From Hofstenia miamia (Eukaryota > Xenacoelomorpha > Acoela), in NCBI GenBank assembly GCA_004352715.1, contig SCFE01000010.1, positions 492,069 through 556,068 on the forward strand: a DNA stretch of 64,000 nt, given 5' to 3'. Below are positions 1-11,519 of the stretch, in pieces. The position numbers and the translations under genes were made by a program. The notes below the pieces were generated by a model. The model was not told the DNA's origin. It did not search any database and saw nothing but the letters and a program-made list of their open reading frames with translations. Numbering within the stretch: position 1 is the first letter of the stretch; each line of letters opens with the position of its first letter.

Positions 1-810
1 AAAAGTTTAGCAGATGCTTCTAATGAAGTCTTTAGCACTTTGGAAGACGAGTTGTGAGGCTGGCCAACCAATATCACCACGCAATGAGATTAAATGACCA
101 GGAAACATCTCCCTCAAAATTCCCGTCGCACGTCGGGATGTGTGGGCTGTTTCCCTATTCTGTTGAAACCAAACGTTGTCCATATCGTGAAGTGTATTCA
201 ATTTCGGTTGAGAAAAGTCTCCCGATCTCAGAATATTGATAGAGTTCACAGTCACTGTAACGTGGTCTTCTTCGAAGAGGTACTGACCCCATATACCGAG
301 TTGTGAAATCGGACACCGTACAGTCACCCGAGGACAATGTGAAGGGCGTTCATGCAACTCACAAGGATTGTTCTCAGCCCAGTATCTGAAGTTTTGCTTA
401 TTCACTGTGCTACACAGTAAAAATGCTTCTCGTCACTGAACAACACAAAAGCTGCATGGGGAGATTTCGTTGCATTTCCAAACACAAGGCTCTGCGAGTT
501 TCAGTGGCTCTTTCGCTGAGTTCCTGTGCCAACATCATTTTGTGTGGATGCATTTGCAGATAATTGTGAAAAATTCTTCGCAAACTTCTATCGGATAAGC
601 CTTAGCGTCATAATGCATTTAGATGCCGAACGCGCTGGAGGCAGTTGAACTGAAGTTATTACCGCTGCCACATTTTCTTCAGTTTTGGCTGTGCGAGGTC
701 GGCCAGTTGATTTTCGTTTCAATTCTGATCTGTTGCGTTGTAATTACAGATTCGTTAAACGTCTCCACAATAAAAACGCGATGCTCATCGGTCCAATCCT
801 TGCTAGGAAC
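1..810 (-). pseudogene. Decayed DUF4817/mariner-type transposase
   Basis: Reading the minus strand from about 810 down, pieces of one transposase appear in order but in different frames. First is an N-terminal helix-turn-helix like DUF4817 (WTDEHRVFIVETFNESV, about 804-740), then a GRPRTAKTEENVAAV linker, then the first catalytic block LFSDEKHF. After a frameshift comes VNKQNFRYW and the stretch to VWFQQNRETAHTS. In functional relatives the second catalytic block reads QQD; here it is QQN, so the second acidic residue is lost, and the third block (GDIGWP...) is also degraded. Several frameshifts and stops mean it cannot be active. The gene runs to the window edge and neither terminal inverted repeat is visible. 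This transposase class is common in arthropod genomes, which is the main taxonomic hint here. Confidence 0.75.
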
Positions 811-1599
811 TATTTTATTAAATTTACAAATGTGTCAGATCATTTCGCCGGACCTTATATATATATATATAAAGCAAACTTCATGGTAGATGTATAGATA
901 TAGATAATGACTTTATAGGAAATTTGATTATGAGGCATTAAAGAAGCCCTGTAATTTAATCCGCCTCCGTTTTTTAAATATATCCAACAATTATTGTTAA
1001 ATGTTTGTTTTATGATTAGTTATAGAATAACATGATTTGAAAACTCATTTCACTCAAAAACGAATGCATTGAACGAAACTAATTGAGGCAATCACAATTG
1101 CAATCAAATACCATTTCCCTCTTTCGGCCTGTAAAACGCGGGGGCTTTTATGTGAAGAAGTTTTCGAACCACTGCTTTAGCACATCATCACTGGTGATTT
1201 TAGGGCAGGATTTCCTTGCCAAGTGTCAATCATGGGGATAGAAGTTGTGTATGTGGAAACGGGAAGTCCATTATCTGACTTTACTCTCGCAAAAAAGAGG
1301 TGTTGAGGTGCACCAAATGCGTTATTGATGCGATGAGTTGATTAAATGGGTTTAAGTCCACTCTTGAAATTTTAGATCATACAACTGGCCATAAATGACT
1401 TATTAATATGAGATCCTCTTGCAAAAATAGAAGGAACTTTCCGAAAAACGTTATATATATATATATATANTTGAAAATAAACCGCTCAGGTTTGTGTCTG
1501 AGACAGCTATCCACTTTGTCTTTCAAAGATTTGAAACATTTGCAGTAGTTATGAATTTAAAATTTTTATAGACCTAAAAATAGCAAGAATTGATGGCTG

Positions 1600-1706
1600 A
1601 AAAATAGAAGGCCACCCTGTAATTGAAGGCCACCTGTAATAGAAGGCCATCCTAGCAAGGAGGTTGAAAAATAAAAGGCCATGGCCTTCAATTACAGGTT
1701 TTACGG

Positions 1707-1745
<39 letters not shown>
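1600..1745. repeat. Foldback/MITE fragment with GAAGGCCA motif repeats, ending in (TA)n
   Basis: A motif of the form (T/A)AAT(A/T)GAAGGCCACC(C)TG occurs about four times between 1605 and 1680. The copy at 1616-1632 (CCTGTAATTGAAGGCCA) is the perfect 17-bp inverted partner of 1682-1698, leaving a loop of about 49 nt. A (TA)n array follows from 1707 to 1745. The structure fits a small non-autonomous DNA element. I cannot assign a superfamily. Confidence 0.5.
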
Positions 1746-2938
1746 CCGGCGCTAAGTAATTTGGTGATGTGCATATCTGGTTCTAAATATAATCTAACAA
1801 TTTTGCGCCGTAATATACAGAAACTTTTTCACTAAGACTTATTTAAGCTTTTGTATATGCATTATTTACAATATCTAAGCTAAAAAATCGCTTTCTTCAT
1901 GAGAATTTGTTACAGGTTCGAAATAGTAGGGAAGATTGAAAAGGCGCTAAATAACATGTACTTTTGAGCGTGTTTAATTTTTTCGTAATATATAATTTCA
2001 AAATATTAAGTGCATAAATGAATGACAACAGAAGACGTTCAAAATTTTTCATCTTGTTCATGTTAAAAATGATGCCAGCAAATACATGGGCAAGCCTTTA
2101 AGCACTCAATTTATTGCCTTTCCAGATTAATTCATATTTCCTGCAAATTTGTTGATGTTGCTTTAGCATAACTATGGCTGTTTTTTAAGCCATTTTGCCT
2201 TATAAGAAATCCAGAAATGACCCCCCGGCCTTAAAATATATTCCTTTGGTTTTTTCTGAAAAATCAGTTTAGATCCTGTTCTTGAATTCTCAAACGTTTA
2301 AAATGATTTTCTTGAAAAGAGTCGATTTCCCTCAACCCTGAGTGCATACATAATAACCTTGTAAGAGCATTTATTGAATTAATGTTGCTTCCGTCGTACT
2401 TTTATCCAATTACTTTTCGTTTGTACTTCATAAGGAGTAATTTTCAAAGCTTCAAGATTTAATGACAAATTTGCGTCAAGAGATTAGCCATAATTATATT
2501 CCTGTATTTAAAAATGGCGCTTGCAAGGCAGAAATAATTTTTATTATGCTTTTTAATATATTTTTAATTTATTTGGCGTATATTGTTTAATAACGATCCA
2601 CTGAATGTTCTTCATTTAGATTAAGTTACAATCATATTTTTAACAATGTAGACTATTGATCGAGAGAATTTTTAAAGAACCGAGATGCGTTCTAATTGTT
2701 ATTCGCATTTTGTGATCCCATCTATGCATTCTGACTTTAATAAATGGATAATTATTTTTCGAGAATGGTAGTTTTCGTTGTTTACAAACTTCAAGCTTAT
2801 CATTACAAAAAATAAAAGATTTTTTACTTGTTAAGATCCCGTTCCAACAATCTCTCTTCACATTTTCTGCGTTTGTCTTTAACAATAAATAACCTATTGT
2901 CAGAAAGCGTTTTTATAAATGACACAACACTGTTTTAT

Positions 2939-3111
2939 TTAATCCATAATATTTAAGTGAGTTTCCCAGTTCGGGCGCATCGTACGCAGAGTCTGAAGCC
3001 GTTCCACCTTATACGCGAGGACTTCGCGGCCAGACGATTTCATCCAGGCGTCGCAAATTAAGCATGAATATGAAACAAAAGACGATTCTTTATCCAGCGG
3101 TGTATTTGAGA
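2939..3111 (-). CDS. Candidate 3'-terminal exon, unidentified protein
   Basis: A locally GC-richer island on the minus strand is open for 56 codons and ends in TAA at 2939-2941. The protein contains a CLICDAW segment (C-x2-C) followed by a basic, helix-prone stretch (REVLAYKVERLQTLR) and ends NWETHLNIMD. A possible acceptor (CCTAAG) sits just upstream at 3112, although its pyrimidine tract is poor. AATAAA overlaps the stop region, as would suit a very short 3' UTR. No ATG lies near the 5' end, so it would be a downstream exon. I do not recognise the family. Composition and open frame argue for coding. The plus strand is also partly open, so this may be an old transposon piece. Confidence 0.3.
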
Positions 3112-6100
3112 CTTAGGGAGTTATTTTTTAAATAAATATCTGGGTTGACTATCTTCATTGAAGGGAATATCCGATAGTATTTGAATCACATCACTTGTCA
3201 ATACTCGAATATTGTTATCTTTTGATCTCAGTGATGCATGAAGTACAAATTTCTTGCAGTTTTGCTATCCAAGATAGACTATATTGAATCTGTTTTTCAA
3301 ACCACATCTTCAATTTTTTCGTTCCATAAATATTTTGATATTTGACGGTGCAACGACATGTCGTGCAACTCATTTGTTTTTATACATTTACCTACGAAAT
3401 GTAGTTCCTAAACTAGAATCTTGTTTTTCGAGTTTTTGTTGTCAAAGATGGCCAATTATTTTGGGCCAAAATGATTTTGTTTGATGCGATGGGCTGTAAA
3501 TATTCATGTGAGATTGTGACATTAGGGTTCTCATAAAATGCCTAAATTTCATTGAATTTGTGAAATTGCTATTTCACTTACCTAACTGCATGAAAATTCC
3601 AACATGTCTAAATACTTTGATTTCCTGGAAAAAATTCTAACAATAATCTTAACTCCATCCCCGATTTAGTGACTTATGAAATCCATGTGTGAAACTAGAA
3701 ATTTTATGGATTTACTTACTACTGCATGTATGCAAATTAAATTGATTTTTTTCCCTTATGTAAAAGGTTGACACGATACACTTTAACGTTCGTTACTATT
3801 ATTTTAATGCATGTCTAAGAGTAACAACATAATTTGCATTATGAATTGTTTTTACACACCTCACAATTCCCCAGAAAGGACTCTCTTCCCCACACTGTAA
3901 TGCCCCACACCATCCCACGGCACAATCGAACAAAAGAAGTCAGAAAAATTACGCATGCGTTACAATGTACATTGTATTATATTGAATTTCATTTAATTGA
4001 TTGGACAATTGTGCTTAGCTTAGCGTAGTTTGGCTGGTAGCCTAACCTCCAAATTTGGAGTTCATTTTGATGCCTTACAGTAACTGCTCTGGCGAGAAAT
4101 GTAAAAACATCCCCCACAAATATCTACAACGTTCCCAATCCACAGACATACCTGCGAGTGAATCTCAAATATTACGTCAAAGCAAATTAATTGTTTACTA
4201 GAAACCTACCAAGCATTTGTCTCATTCAATAGCGGGTTCAAGGTGTACCCGAAACACTTCCACAATCATTCCAATAAATATTGCCTAAATATTATTCAAT
4301 TACATTAATTTATTAAAGTATTAATGACATATTCTTGCATCACATTATTCATTTAAACTTTATTTACATAGACACACAAACTAATGAAATATTTCATCAA
4401 CTTTTCCTAATAAAGGCGTGCTCAGTTTCATATATTTTTTTATTTACATTATCAACAATACTGCATCTTTGGTCCAGTGGAACCTTCTTTTAACCTTCCG
4501 ATTGTTAATGATTTCACTAAATTCAATAGGGTATTTATCGTCGAGTAAAAGACGTTGAAAAGTTTCTAAATTTAGATTTGGAAAAATTTATTTCAAATAG
4601 ACGTCACGTGATATCTAGGCTCGTCTAAATAATCACTTTAATCATATCTTCTGATATTGATTTCTATGCTTATAATATTGCACGAGGCCATATTGAATCT
4701 AAAGTGGTTGGTAAATTGCTTTTGCACTTGAGACGTTCTTTATTTGATAATGCTATGTTAACAATGATCTACTATCTATGCATTGTATAGGGTGCTTATT
4801 TAGCTATTTGAAAAACAATTTCACATATTTATATATCGTTCTTGTTGATTGAACAGCTTTTCACAGAAATGGACATGGGTCCAAAATTCAGGCTCAAACC
4901 CGGCCAGGAAACTTTAAGTCCGCCGCAAATCTGGCCGATTTAAAATAATGATAGTTCGTCCCATTTTGTGCTCATTTTTATAATACTTTTTAAAAATTTT
5001 CTATAATTGTTTTGTTTGCTGGACCAAAATTTGGTATGTTAGATAGTTTCAATAATATCTACATATATGGTACTAATGTAAAACTACAAAATGGTAAATT
5101 TTATTTTTCAACACTGCATTTACGTCGACTTGCATACGCTTTTTGCGTAATTGTCAGTTTTTGAAAAAATTTCGGCCCGTCTTTTCCAATTCTTTGGCCC
5201 AAGCCCTACTCGGCCATTTCCACCTCCTCTGGTTTTAAATAGATTTTTAAGTGAGTGAACATCAGCTATGATGGTTTTATAAACAACATCCGACAAAGAA
5301 CATTGAAGAATGCAGTCATATTTTATTTAAATTTATTGTCAAATACTCTCAGCGATCTAGTGTACATTGAACCATTAACCATAAAGTAGATCTTATTTTT
5401 TGTTGATTTTGAAAAATGTTCCTGGTTTCTTGTTGCACCAGAATCCATTGTTTTGAACTATTACTCTTCATTTACGTGGGCAGCACTAGCTTTGTCACTA
5501 ATTTTAGAATCGTACAAGTTCTGAAATAATATTACATTCAAACCATTGGATCGAATTACAATCTCTTTCACTTGAGGAAATTGTAATAAATCGTATTTGA
5601 TTTGTAAATACTCTTCAAAGAGTTTTTTTATGTTAATAATTTAGCTTTAAAGTACGGCTTACTCATTGTATTATTAGTTTACATTGGGAATCTCCTTTAA
5701 TTACTCTTCTCTTGTTAACCTTGTTAGGAAGTTATAGACCATTTTTGAGACGACTTTCAGTACACATTTCTAAAGTTAGTTAGTTAGAAAAGACCTAATA
5801 ATTTAATTCTTTTGCGTTTCAACATTGATTTGTTCATAATCTAAAGAATTTATTTATTTTGTTTAGTTCGGGAAATTTAATAAATAAATCAACTTTTTAT
5901 TGTTTACATAAAACGAACTATCCTTTACTTAAAATACCAACTTGCTCACTTCTTTTTTATTAGTATTTTTTATACGTCTGGGCTTTTTCACTACTGCATA
6001 TGCCCGAGTGAATCAGGGTTCTCAAATTTTTGATACACTTGGAGCCTTTGATAATATCGTACATTGTTCGGAGGGCCCTCGCGATGCATTGATCACAAAA

Positions 6101-6405
6101 GTGCATCAGTAGCACAATCACCATATAATTAACTTATTAAAATGCGAAATTTTCATTGTAGTTGAGGGCACCATGCAAATTTTGCAAAAATTTGTTGATT
6201 ATTATGGGAGCTTTTGGATGAATTATTTCTCGCGAAGCCTCGTGCTCCTTTCGTTAGCATCTATCTGGGGAAAACGTTGCACTAGTGCATATTATACGTA
6301 TGTAACGTGCTTTAATCCATTCCATATACGAGTGATCATGGTCATTGATTGATCATAAGAATGTGATGCAAATGTAAGATCAGGTCTTAAAGAATTTATA
6401 TTTAG
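3112..6405. other. AT-rich noncoding stretch
   Basis: I see no convincing exon here. Around 3850-3935 the minus strand reads GMVWGITVWGRESF, which resembles the block after the first catalytic residue in Tc1 transposases; it is too short to call. The block 6013-6290 starts CAGGGTTCTCAAA, like a hAT terminus, but I found no matching far end. Confidence 0.4.
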
Positions 6406-6587
6406 ATGTTAATCCACTTCATCCCAAAAACATGGGTTTGGCTTCTTCGGATTATACATCAACAAGCATGCCGTTCATCGGCTTGCGTGACCCAAATGCT
6501 CTTCAAAATCAACTGCTTAAGTTAGTGAGTCCTCATTTTCACAAGCAGAGCGGGGAAGATGATATATTGCGGATTCCAACCTATGAA
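6406..6587 (+). CDS. Internal coding exon, unidentified protein
   Basis: This segment stands out from its AT-rich surroundings by mixed codon use. It is bounded by an acceptor (TTTATATTTAG at 6405) and a donor (GAA|GTATGT at 6588). It begins with two bases of a split codon and then reads 60 codons without a stop, starting VNPLHPKNMGLASSDY and ending GEDDILRIPTYE, in phase 0 at the donor. The middle holds a leucine/glutamine stretch (ALQNQLLKLV). No signal peptide or membrane segment is visible. I cannot name the family. It shares a strand with the transporter and deacetylase exons but lies over 28 kb upstream of them, and I found no phase-compatible neighbour that proves linkage to either. 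Splice borders plus open frame make a real exon likely. Confidence 0.45.
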
Positions 6588-7087
6588 GTATGTTTGTAGT
6601 TTATTATAATAAGTAAAGCTCTTGCATGTTTTCATTTGTCGAAACTGCACTTTGCTTGTACACTATTGTATTTCATATTGCTTTTCGAGAATATTTTTCA
6701 GTTTGATGTCTAAATAACGAAACTCTCTGAGAAAATGCAAAAACAAACAATGTCCTTTGTAGGAATGTGAACTATAGAGAAAATGAAACAATTATTTTTT
6801 GTGTGTAAGCGATCGGAATGTCGCTGAATTCAATACTAATGCATTCCTAATTAACCACCTCTCTCTATAAAAATGGTATTTTCTTTATAAATTTATTATT
6901 GTTTAGGGATATTAATCTATAGGGTTCCGCGATATCAAAACTTAATGATCTTTTTCTATGTGGTCCGAATACGTTTTGTACCAAGTCTTAAATGTTCTGG
7001 TCTTATGTGAATCCATGACGAAATCCCATTTTAAGACCGTTCAAATAATAACCAACTGAAACCGAAAACCGACGGATCAAATTTAAC

Positions 7088-7373
7088 CAGGCGCTGTTTT
7101 AGGGGGACGGCCGCCCGCCCCTCCTTTTTATATGAAATTGCGAACTTTTTTATGTGAATATTGTAATAAAAAATATTTCTTAGTGTTTTTTCATAAGATG
7201 GAAACCCTTTTTATTGCACTTTTTATAAAATATGATTAGATTTTGAAATAAATATATATATATATAATAGATTTTGCAAATAAATAAAATAAATATAATC
7301 GTTTTATAACAATTTTAAGAAAAAAATTAAACCGCCGCCCCTCCCTGTTCAAAATTTTGTAAGATCGCGCCTG
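7088..7373. mobile_element. hAT-like MITE, 286 bp
   Basis: The element begins CAGGCGC and ends GCGCCTG. Both ends are followed inward by a GC-rich block (GGGGGACGGCCGCCCGCC on the left, the complement of CCGCCGCCCCTCCC on the right). The 8 bp outside each end are AATTTAAC (7080-7087) and AATTTATC (7374-7381), a 7/8 match that fits the 8-bp duplication made by hAT transposases. The interior is AT-rich with a short (TA)n at 7254-7266 and no coding capacity. Confidence 0.65.
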
Positions 7374-7956
7374 AATTTATCAATCGATTTATCGGCTATT
7401 AACAAGAAAAGAAGCTTGTTCTCACGCACAATTTAGAATTTCAGAGATAAATTTTTAAATTTCAACGTATAACTTTATTTGCGAAATTTTGAAACCTTTT
7501 TTAGTTTTTGGCTATTGTACTCATAAATCATGAGACGTAAATTTATTCGAGATATATAATTTTTCTCCTTTATTTTAAGAGGGTTTTGAGACTATTTCTT
7601 GGTTTATTTGTTTTCTTTTGGAATTCGTTCACTTTTGTAGTTAACAACCAGTTTTATTAAATTTATCAGAATATTTCTAGATTTTTTATTCCAATCAACG
7701 TTTCCTTGCTTCAATTATTTTAATGTACTGGGGTATCATCTTTGTTTATCTCGAAAGATATGGATTCCAAAATAAATTCTGTTTCAAAGTTATTCAATGT
7801 CTTTCGGTAGCCAATGAGATATAATCAATACACAAAGCGCCATTTGTTTGAAGTCTCAATGCAGACTTTCATTTTGCCATTATTTGCAATCTTACACAGC
7901 GTTTACTATATCTCTTATTCTTGTTGCTTTCCCTTGGTAATTGGATATCCTATGTA

Positions 7957-8145
7957 GGTTGGAACCGGTTGGGTTGGGTCGAGATATTTGAACAAAAAGC
8001 TCATTTGGGAGCTAATCAATTTTGGAAGTTGGGATATAATTCCTACCGGTTGTATCCCTAAGACCCACACAAGTCTACCGGACGGTCAACCGGCATGAAA
8101 ATTTAGAAGTGGTTGAGTCACTATTTTTGTAGACCGGTTTCAACC
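7957..8145. repeat. Small foldback repeat with ACCGGT ends
   Basis: GGTTGGAACCGGT at 7957-7969 is matched in inverted orientation, with one mismatch, by ACCGGTTTCAACC at 8133-8145. The interior has further ACCGG copies (about 8053, 8078 and 8090). This looks like a small non-autonomous element. No target duplication was recognised. Confidence 0.4.
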
Positions 8146-8211
8146 ATGATTTATGTTAAATTTGTTTGGTGGTTGCCACAGGTGAAAAATGTTGTATGGT
8201 GCAAACGTTAG

Positions 8212-8213
<2 letters not shown>

Positions 8214-8245
<32 letters not shown>

Positions 8246-8308
8246 NNNNNNNNNNNNNNNNNNNNNNNNNNNNNNNNNNNNNNNNNNNNNNNNNNNNNNT
8301 ATATATAT
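8214..8308. repeat. (TA)n array containing a 54-N gap
   Basis: TA dinucleotides run from about 8214 to 8245. Ns fill 8246-8299 and TA resumes to 8308. The gap most likely reflects failure to read through the array. Confidence 0.9.
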
Positions 8309-9203
8309 AACAAAATATGTAAACAAGTTACCATTGTGTACCGTATTCCTTGAACAAATAACTTCCTGATTTCACTTAATAGTTTCTGGGAATAATTTTT
8401 CTTAAGCACTTTATTATTCACTCTAGCGGCTGACTCATCACAACACAAAGCCCTGTTACACATCAAATATCATAGAGAGACCATACCTCGTTAGAAGAAA
8501 CTATGTTTTTCAAGCATAACTCGTCGTTTGGCATATAAAAACTGTTGCTATTGCTAAGGAAAACAGTTTAAAATTTCTAACCCTATCTAGTAACCATTAT
8601 GTACATTTATGTACAGTATGTGCGTATCACTATATGCAAATGCACATAATGTATGGTGCCATTTTTTAAGTTTTAATTATATGTGTATTAAAATTTTTCC
8701 ACATAAAGTGGAAAATAAATAACCATCGCATAAATATAATTTTGAGATGGATTAAAGTCTTGCTGCGTCCACAAATAGCTGAAGTTAATACAACGCAGTT
8801 TCAACCACTTTTTGTGCTGTGATCGGAGCAAAGTCTCAAATAAATTGGATACCCCAGAGACTTTAATTTTGATGTTTTTCTACTCCTTAGTGTTTTGTAG
8901 TGGATTTTCAAATTGGAAAATTTCTTATTATGATTTTTTCAATCCTGTGGTATACCTAAAGAAGGCTGTTACCATAGACAACAATAGATGGCTTTAAATA
9001 ATTGACGCGTTCCTACTAAATACAAATTTTGAAATCAACATCATATTTGATGTTAACCAGTTTGTTTTCTTGCGTAGTTCTTATTTTTAGTTAATAATAG
9101 AATCATTTCATTTCTAGGAACATGATTTTAGATTTTACATCAGTAATAAACATGAACATTTTATTTGGTCAATCTCGAAATTGTCAATAATCCTTCGCTT
9201 TAC

Positions 9204-9584
9204 TAGATGTGGGCGCCGTAGTTATCCCACTTCTATTGGCGGCGCAGACCCGATGAGGTTTGTGGTGGTGGCACAACCGGCTGGATTAGACTGTATAATA
9301 TTCCATATAGAGACCCTATAAGGCCTATAGCCCTGTAGAAACCGTATATGATGCAAGCAGTATTGTGAAACTATCTATCTGCAAAAAGGTTCATCATGCG
9401 CTTACAGGCAATCTTTTTAGTACGACATAACCCAATCAATGTAAACGTCACTACCACATCAAAGACATTAAATCCGGTTTCCTTTTTATAACACATTTCG
9501 TTTGTCTTGATATACTTTTAGTTATCAATCGGCTCAGCCGTCTAAATTTTCCGGCGGCGGCTCAGCCGGCTGACGCCCAGCTCT
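9204..9584. mobile_element. hAT-like non-autonomous element, copy 1
   Basis: The left end TAGATGTGGGCGCC and the right end GACGCCCAGCTCT are imperfect inverted repeats of the TAGRGNTGGGCG type seen in hAT elements. An 11-bp direct repeat, CTTCGCTTTAC, flanks it at 9193-9203 and 9585-9595. The interior (for example ATATAGAGACCCTATAA near 9305) is shared with the second copy at 11120-11481. No transposase is encoded. Confidence 0.6.
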
Positions 9585-9606
9585 CTTCGCTTTACATCAA
9601 TTGTTT

Positions 9607-10080
9607 AGTCGATCTGGGAAACCTTGATTTTAATGTTTTTTGGCATCTCGAAATATATTACAGTACCATATTAATTCTGAAATGTAGTCGATGTGGGAAA
9701 CTTTGATTTTAATGTTTTTTGGCATTTCGAAATATATTACAGTACCATATTAATTGTGAAATGTAGTCGATGTGGGAAACTTTGATTTTAATGTTTTTTG
9801 GCATTTCGAAATATATTACAGTACCATATTAATTGTGAAATGTAGTCGATGTGGGAAACTTTGATTTTAATGTTTTTTGGCATTTCGAAATATATTACAG
9901 TACCATATTAATTGTGAAATGTAGTCGATGTGGGAAACTTTGATTTTAATGTTTTTTGGCATTTCGAAATATATTACAGTACCATATTAATTGTGAAATG
10001 TAGTCGATGTGGGAAACTTTGATTTTAATGTTTTTTGGCATCTCGAAATATATTACAGTACCATATTAATTGTGAAATGT
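9607..10080. repeat. Minisatellite, 79-bp unit, six copies
   Basis: Units start at 9607, 9686, 9765, 9844, 9923 and 10002, exactly 79 bp apart, and end at 10080. Each unit begins AGTCGATGTGGGAAAC (first copy CTGGG, with a few other changes). The middle four are almost identical; the first and last carry TCTCG where the others have TTTCG. The array begins 12 bp after the flanking repeat of the preceding hAT-like element. Confidence 0.95.
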
Positions 10081-11119
10081 AGGTTTTCGAAATGACATTT
10101 GTGAAGCAGTTTATGTCACTTTAGCGGAAGTGAGATTTTTTTCCATGCTAAAAATACATTGTATACAAGCACAAATATTAGGTTTCAGTCAATTTTATAA
10201 ATTTTTATTTTATTTTTTTGCGATTCTGTTTTTGACAACTTGTTTGTAATTTATTAGAGTGTAATTAGGTTTTTTCTGAATGGCACAAGTCACCGCGCAT
10301 AATGACGTTTGACTGCTGCCATTTTTTCAAATTTCTAAGACAATTTATTAGCACTTTGCGCAATTGAAATAATTAAGAAATCACTTTGCATTGGCGTTGA
10401 AATTGTTTACCGGTTAAAGTTTTAATTTCAATTTTTAACTTGACAATTGCTCTTTCGTTGCTGAAGAAATGACAGCTTGTACGAATTCGCGGAGGTGTGA
10501 TTTAAAACTATCAGTTTGTATTGGTTTTTAGAGATTTTATTCGCTTTTACGTTGTATTCTTCTAAATGCATTGAGCTGTTACCCGCCGAAATACTATGTT
10601 CAGTCTTGCGTAGTTATGCTTGAGCCAATAAGCCTAATACATGTAATTATTACATAACATAACCCATGAAAAATGAAAATTCAGAATTTTTTCTAAATGT
10701 TTAATTAAATGTTTAAATAATTTTTAGCAAAAATTTCTTTGTATTCAAAAAATTTCCGACTCCGTTGAGGTGTTTTCCGCTGCACGTCAGTGCTGCCTTC
10801 TTGCTTTGCACTGGTGTACAGTTCTACAAATGCATTTGCTGAAGTTTTGGTTTATTTATTTTTTAAGTTTAATTTGAAATTTGCAGTCATGTTGCAAAAG
10901 TTTGCGGTCAATTTTACATAGTATTGTGAGAAAGCGATTGGTATTGGATATTTTTTCTTAATAGTGCGACGTATGGGATTATCCGGACATTTTTTACACT
11001 TACACATATCGCTCTGTTATAAAATTGTTACAAATTTTGTTCGACAATAAATAGCATTCTTTTTTAAACCGTATCATTTTACTGCTAGTTTAGCCAAGAC
11101 ATTACATGCATACATGACT
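10081..11119. other. AT-rich noncoding stretch
   Basis: No gene is recognised. A minus-strand frame of 44 codons (10705-10838, after CTTCAG) reads VELYTSAKQEGSTDVQRK and has mixed codon use, but the acceptor is poor and no homologue is recalled, so it is not called. Confidence 0.4.
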
Positions 11120-11481
11120 TAGAGGTGGGCGCCGCCGTTAGCCGACTACCATTGGCGGTGCAGACGCGATAAGGACTGCGACGCAGCCGGCTGAGCGACA
11201 TCTATAGAACTGGAGTAAACTATAATATTCCATATAGAGACCCTATAAGCCCTATAGCCTTGTAAAAACCTAATGTGATGCAAGCAGTATTGTAAACTAT
11301 CTATCTGGAAAAAGGTTCATAATGCGCTTACAGGCAATCTGATTAATAAGACATAACCTAATCAATATTTAACGTCACTATGACTTCAAACACATTATGA
11401 CACATTTCGTTTGTCTTGATATAGTTTTAGTTGTCAATCGGCTCAGCCGTCAAAATTTTCATATGGCTGGCTGACCTAAGA
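11120..11481. mobile_element. hAT-like non-autonomous element, copy 2 (right end degraded)
   Basis: It starts TTAGAGGTGGGCGCCGCC and follows copy 1 through most of its length, with substitutions and small gaps. The right end (GGCTGGCTGACCTAAG) is degraded and abuts a single N at 11482, a likely contig join. Confidence 0.6.
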
Positions 11482-11519
11482 NCTCGAACTCGCGAGTTAG
11501 GGTTCCAACTCGATATATA

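Noticed and set aside
3850-3935. Tc1-like GMVWGITVWGRESF on the minus strand
   Set aside because: Under 30 codons, with no neighbouring catalytic block or termini; kept only as a note.
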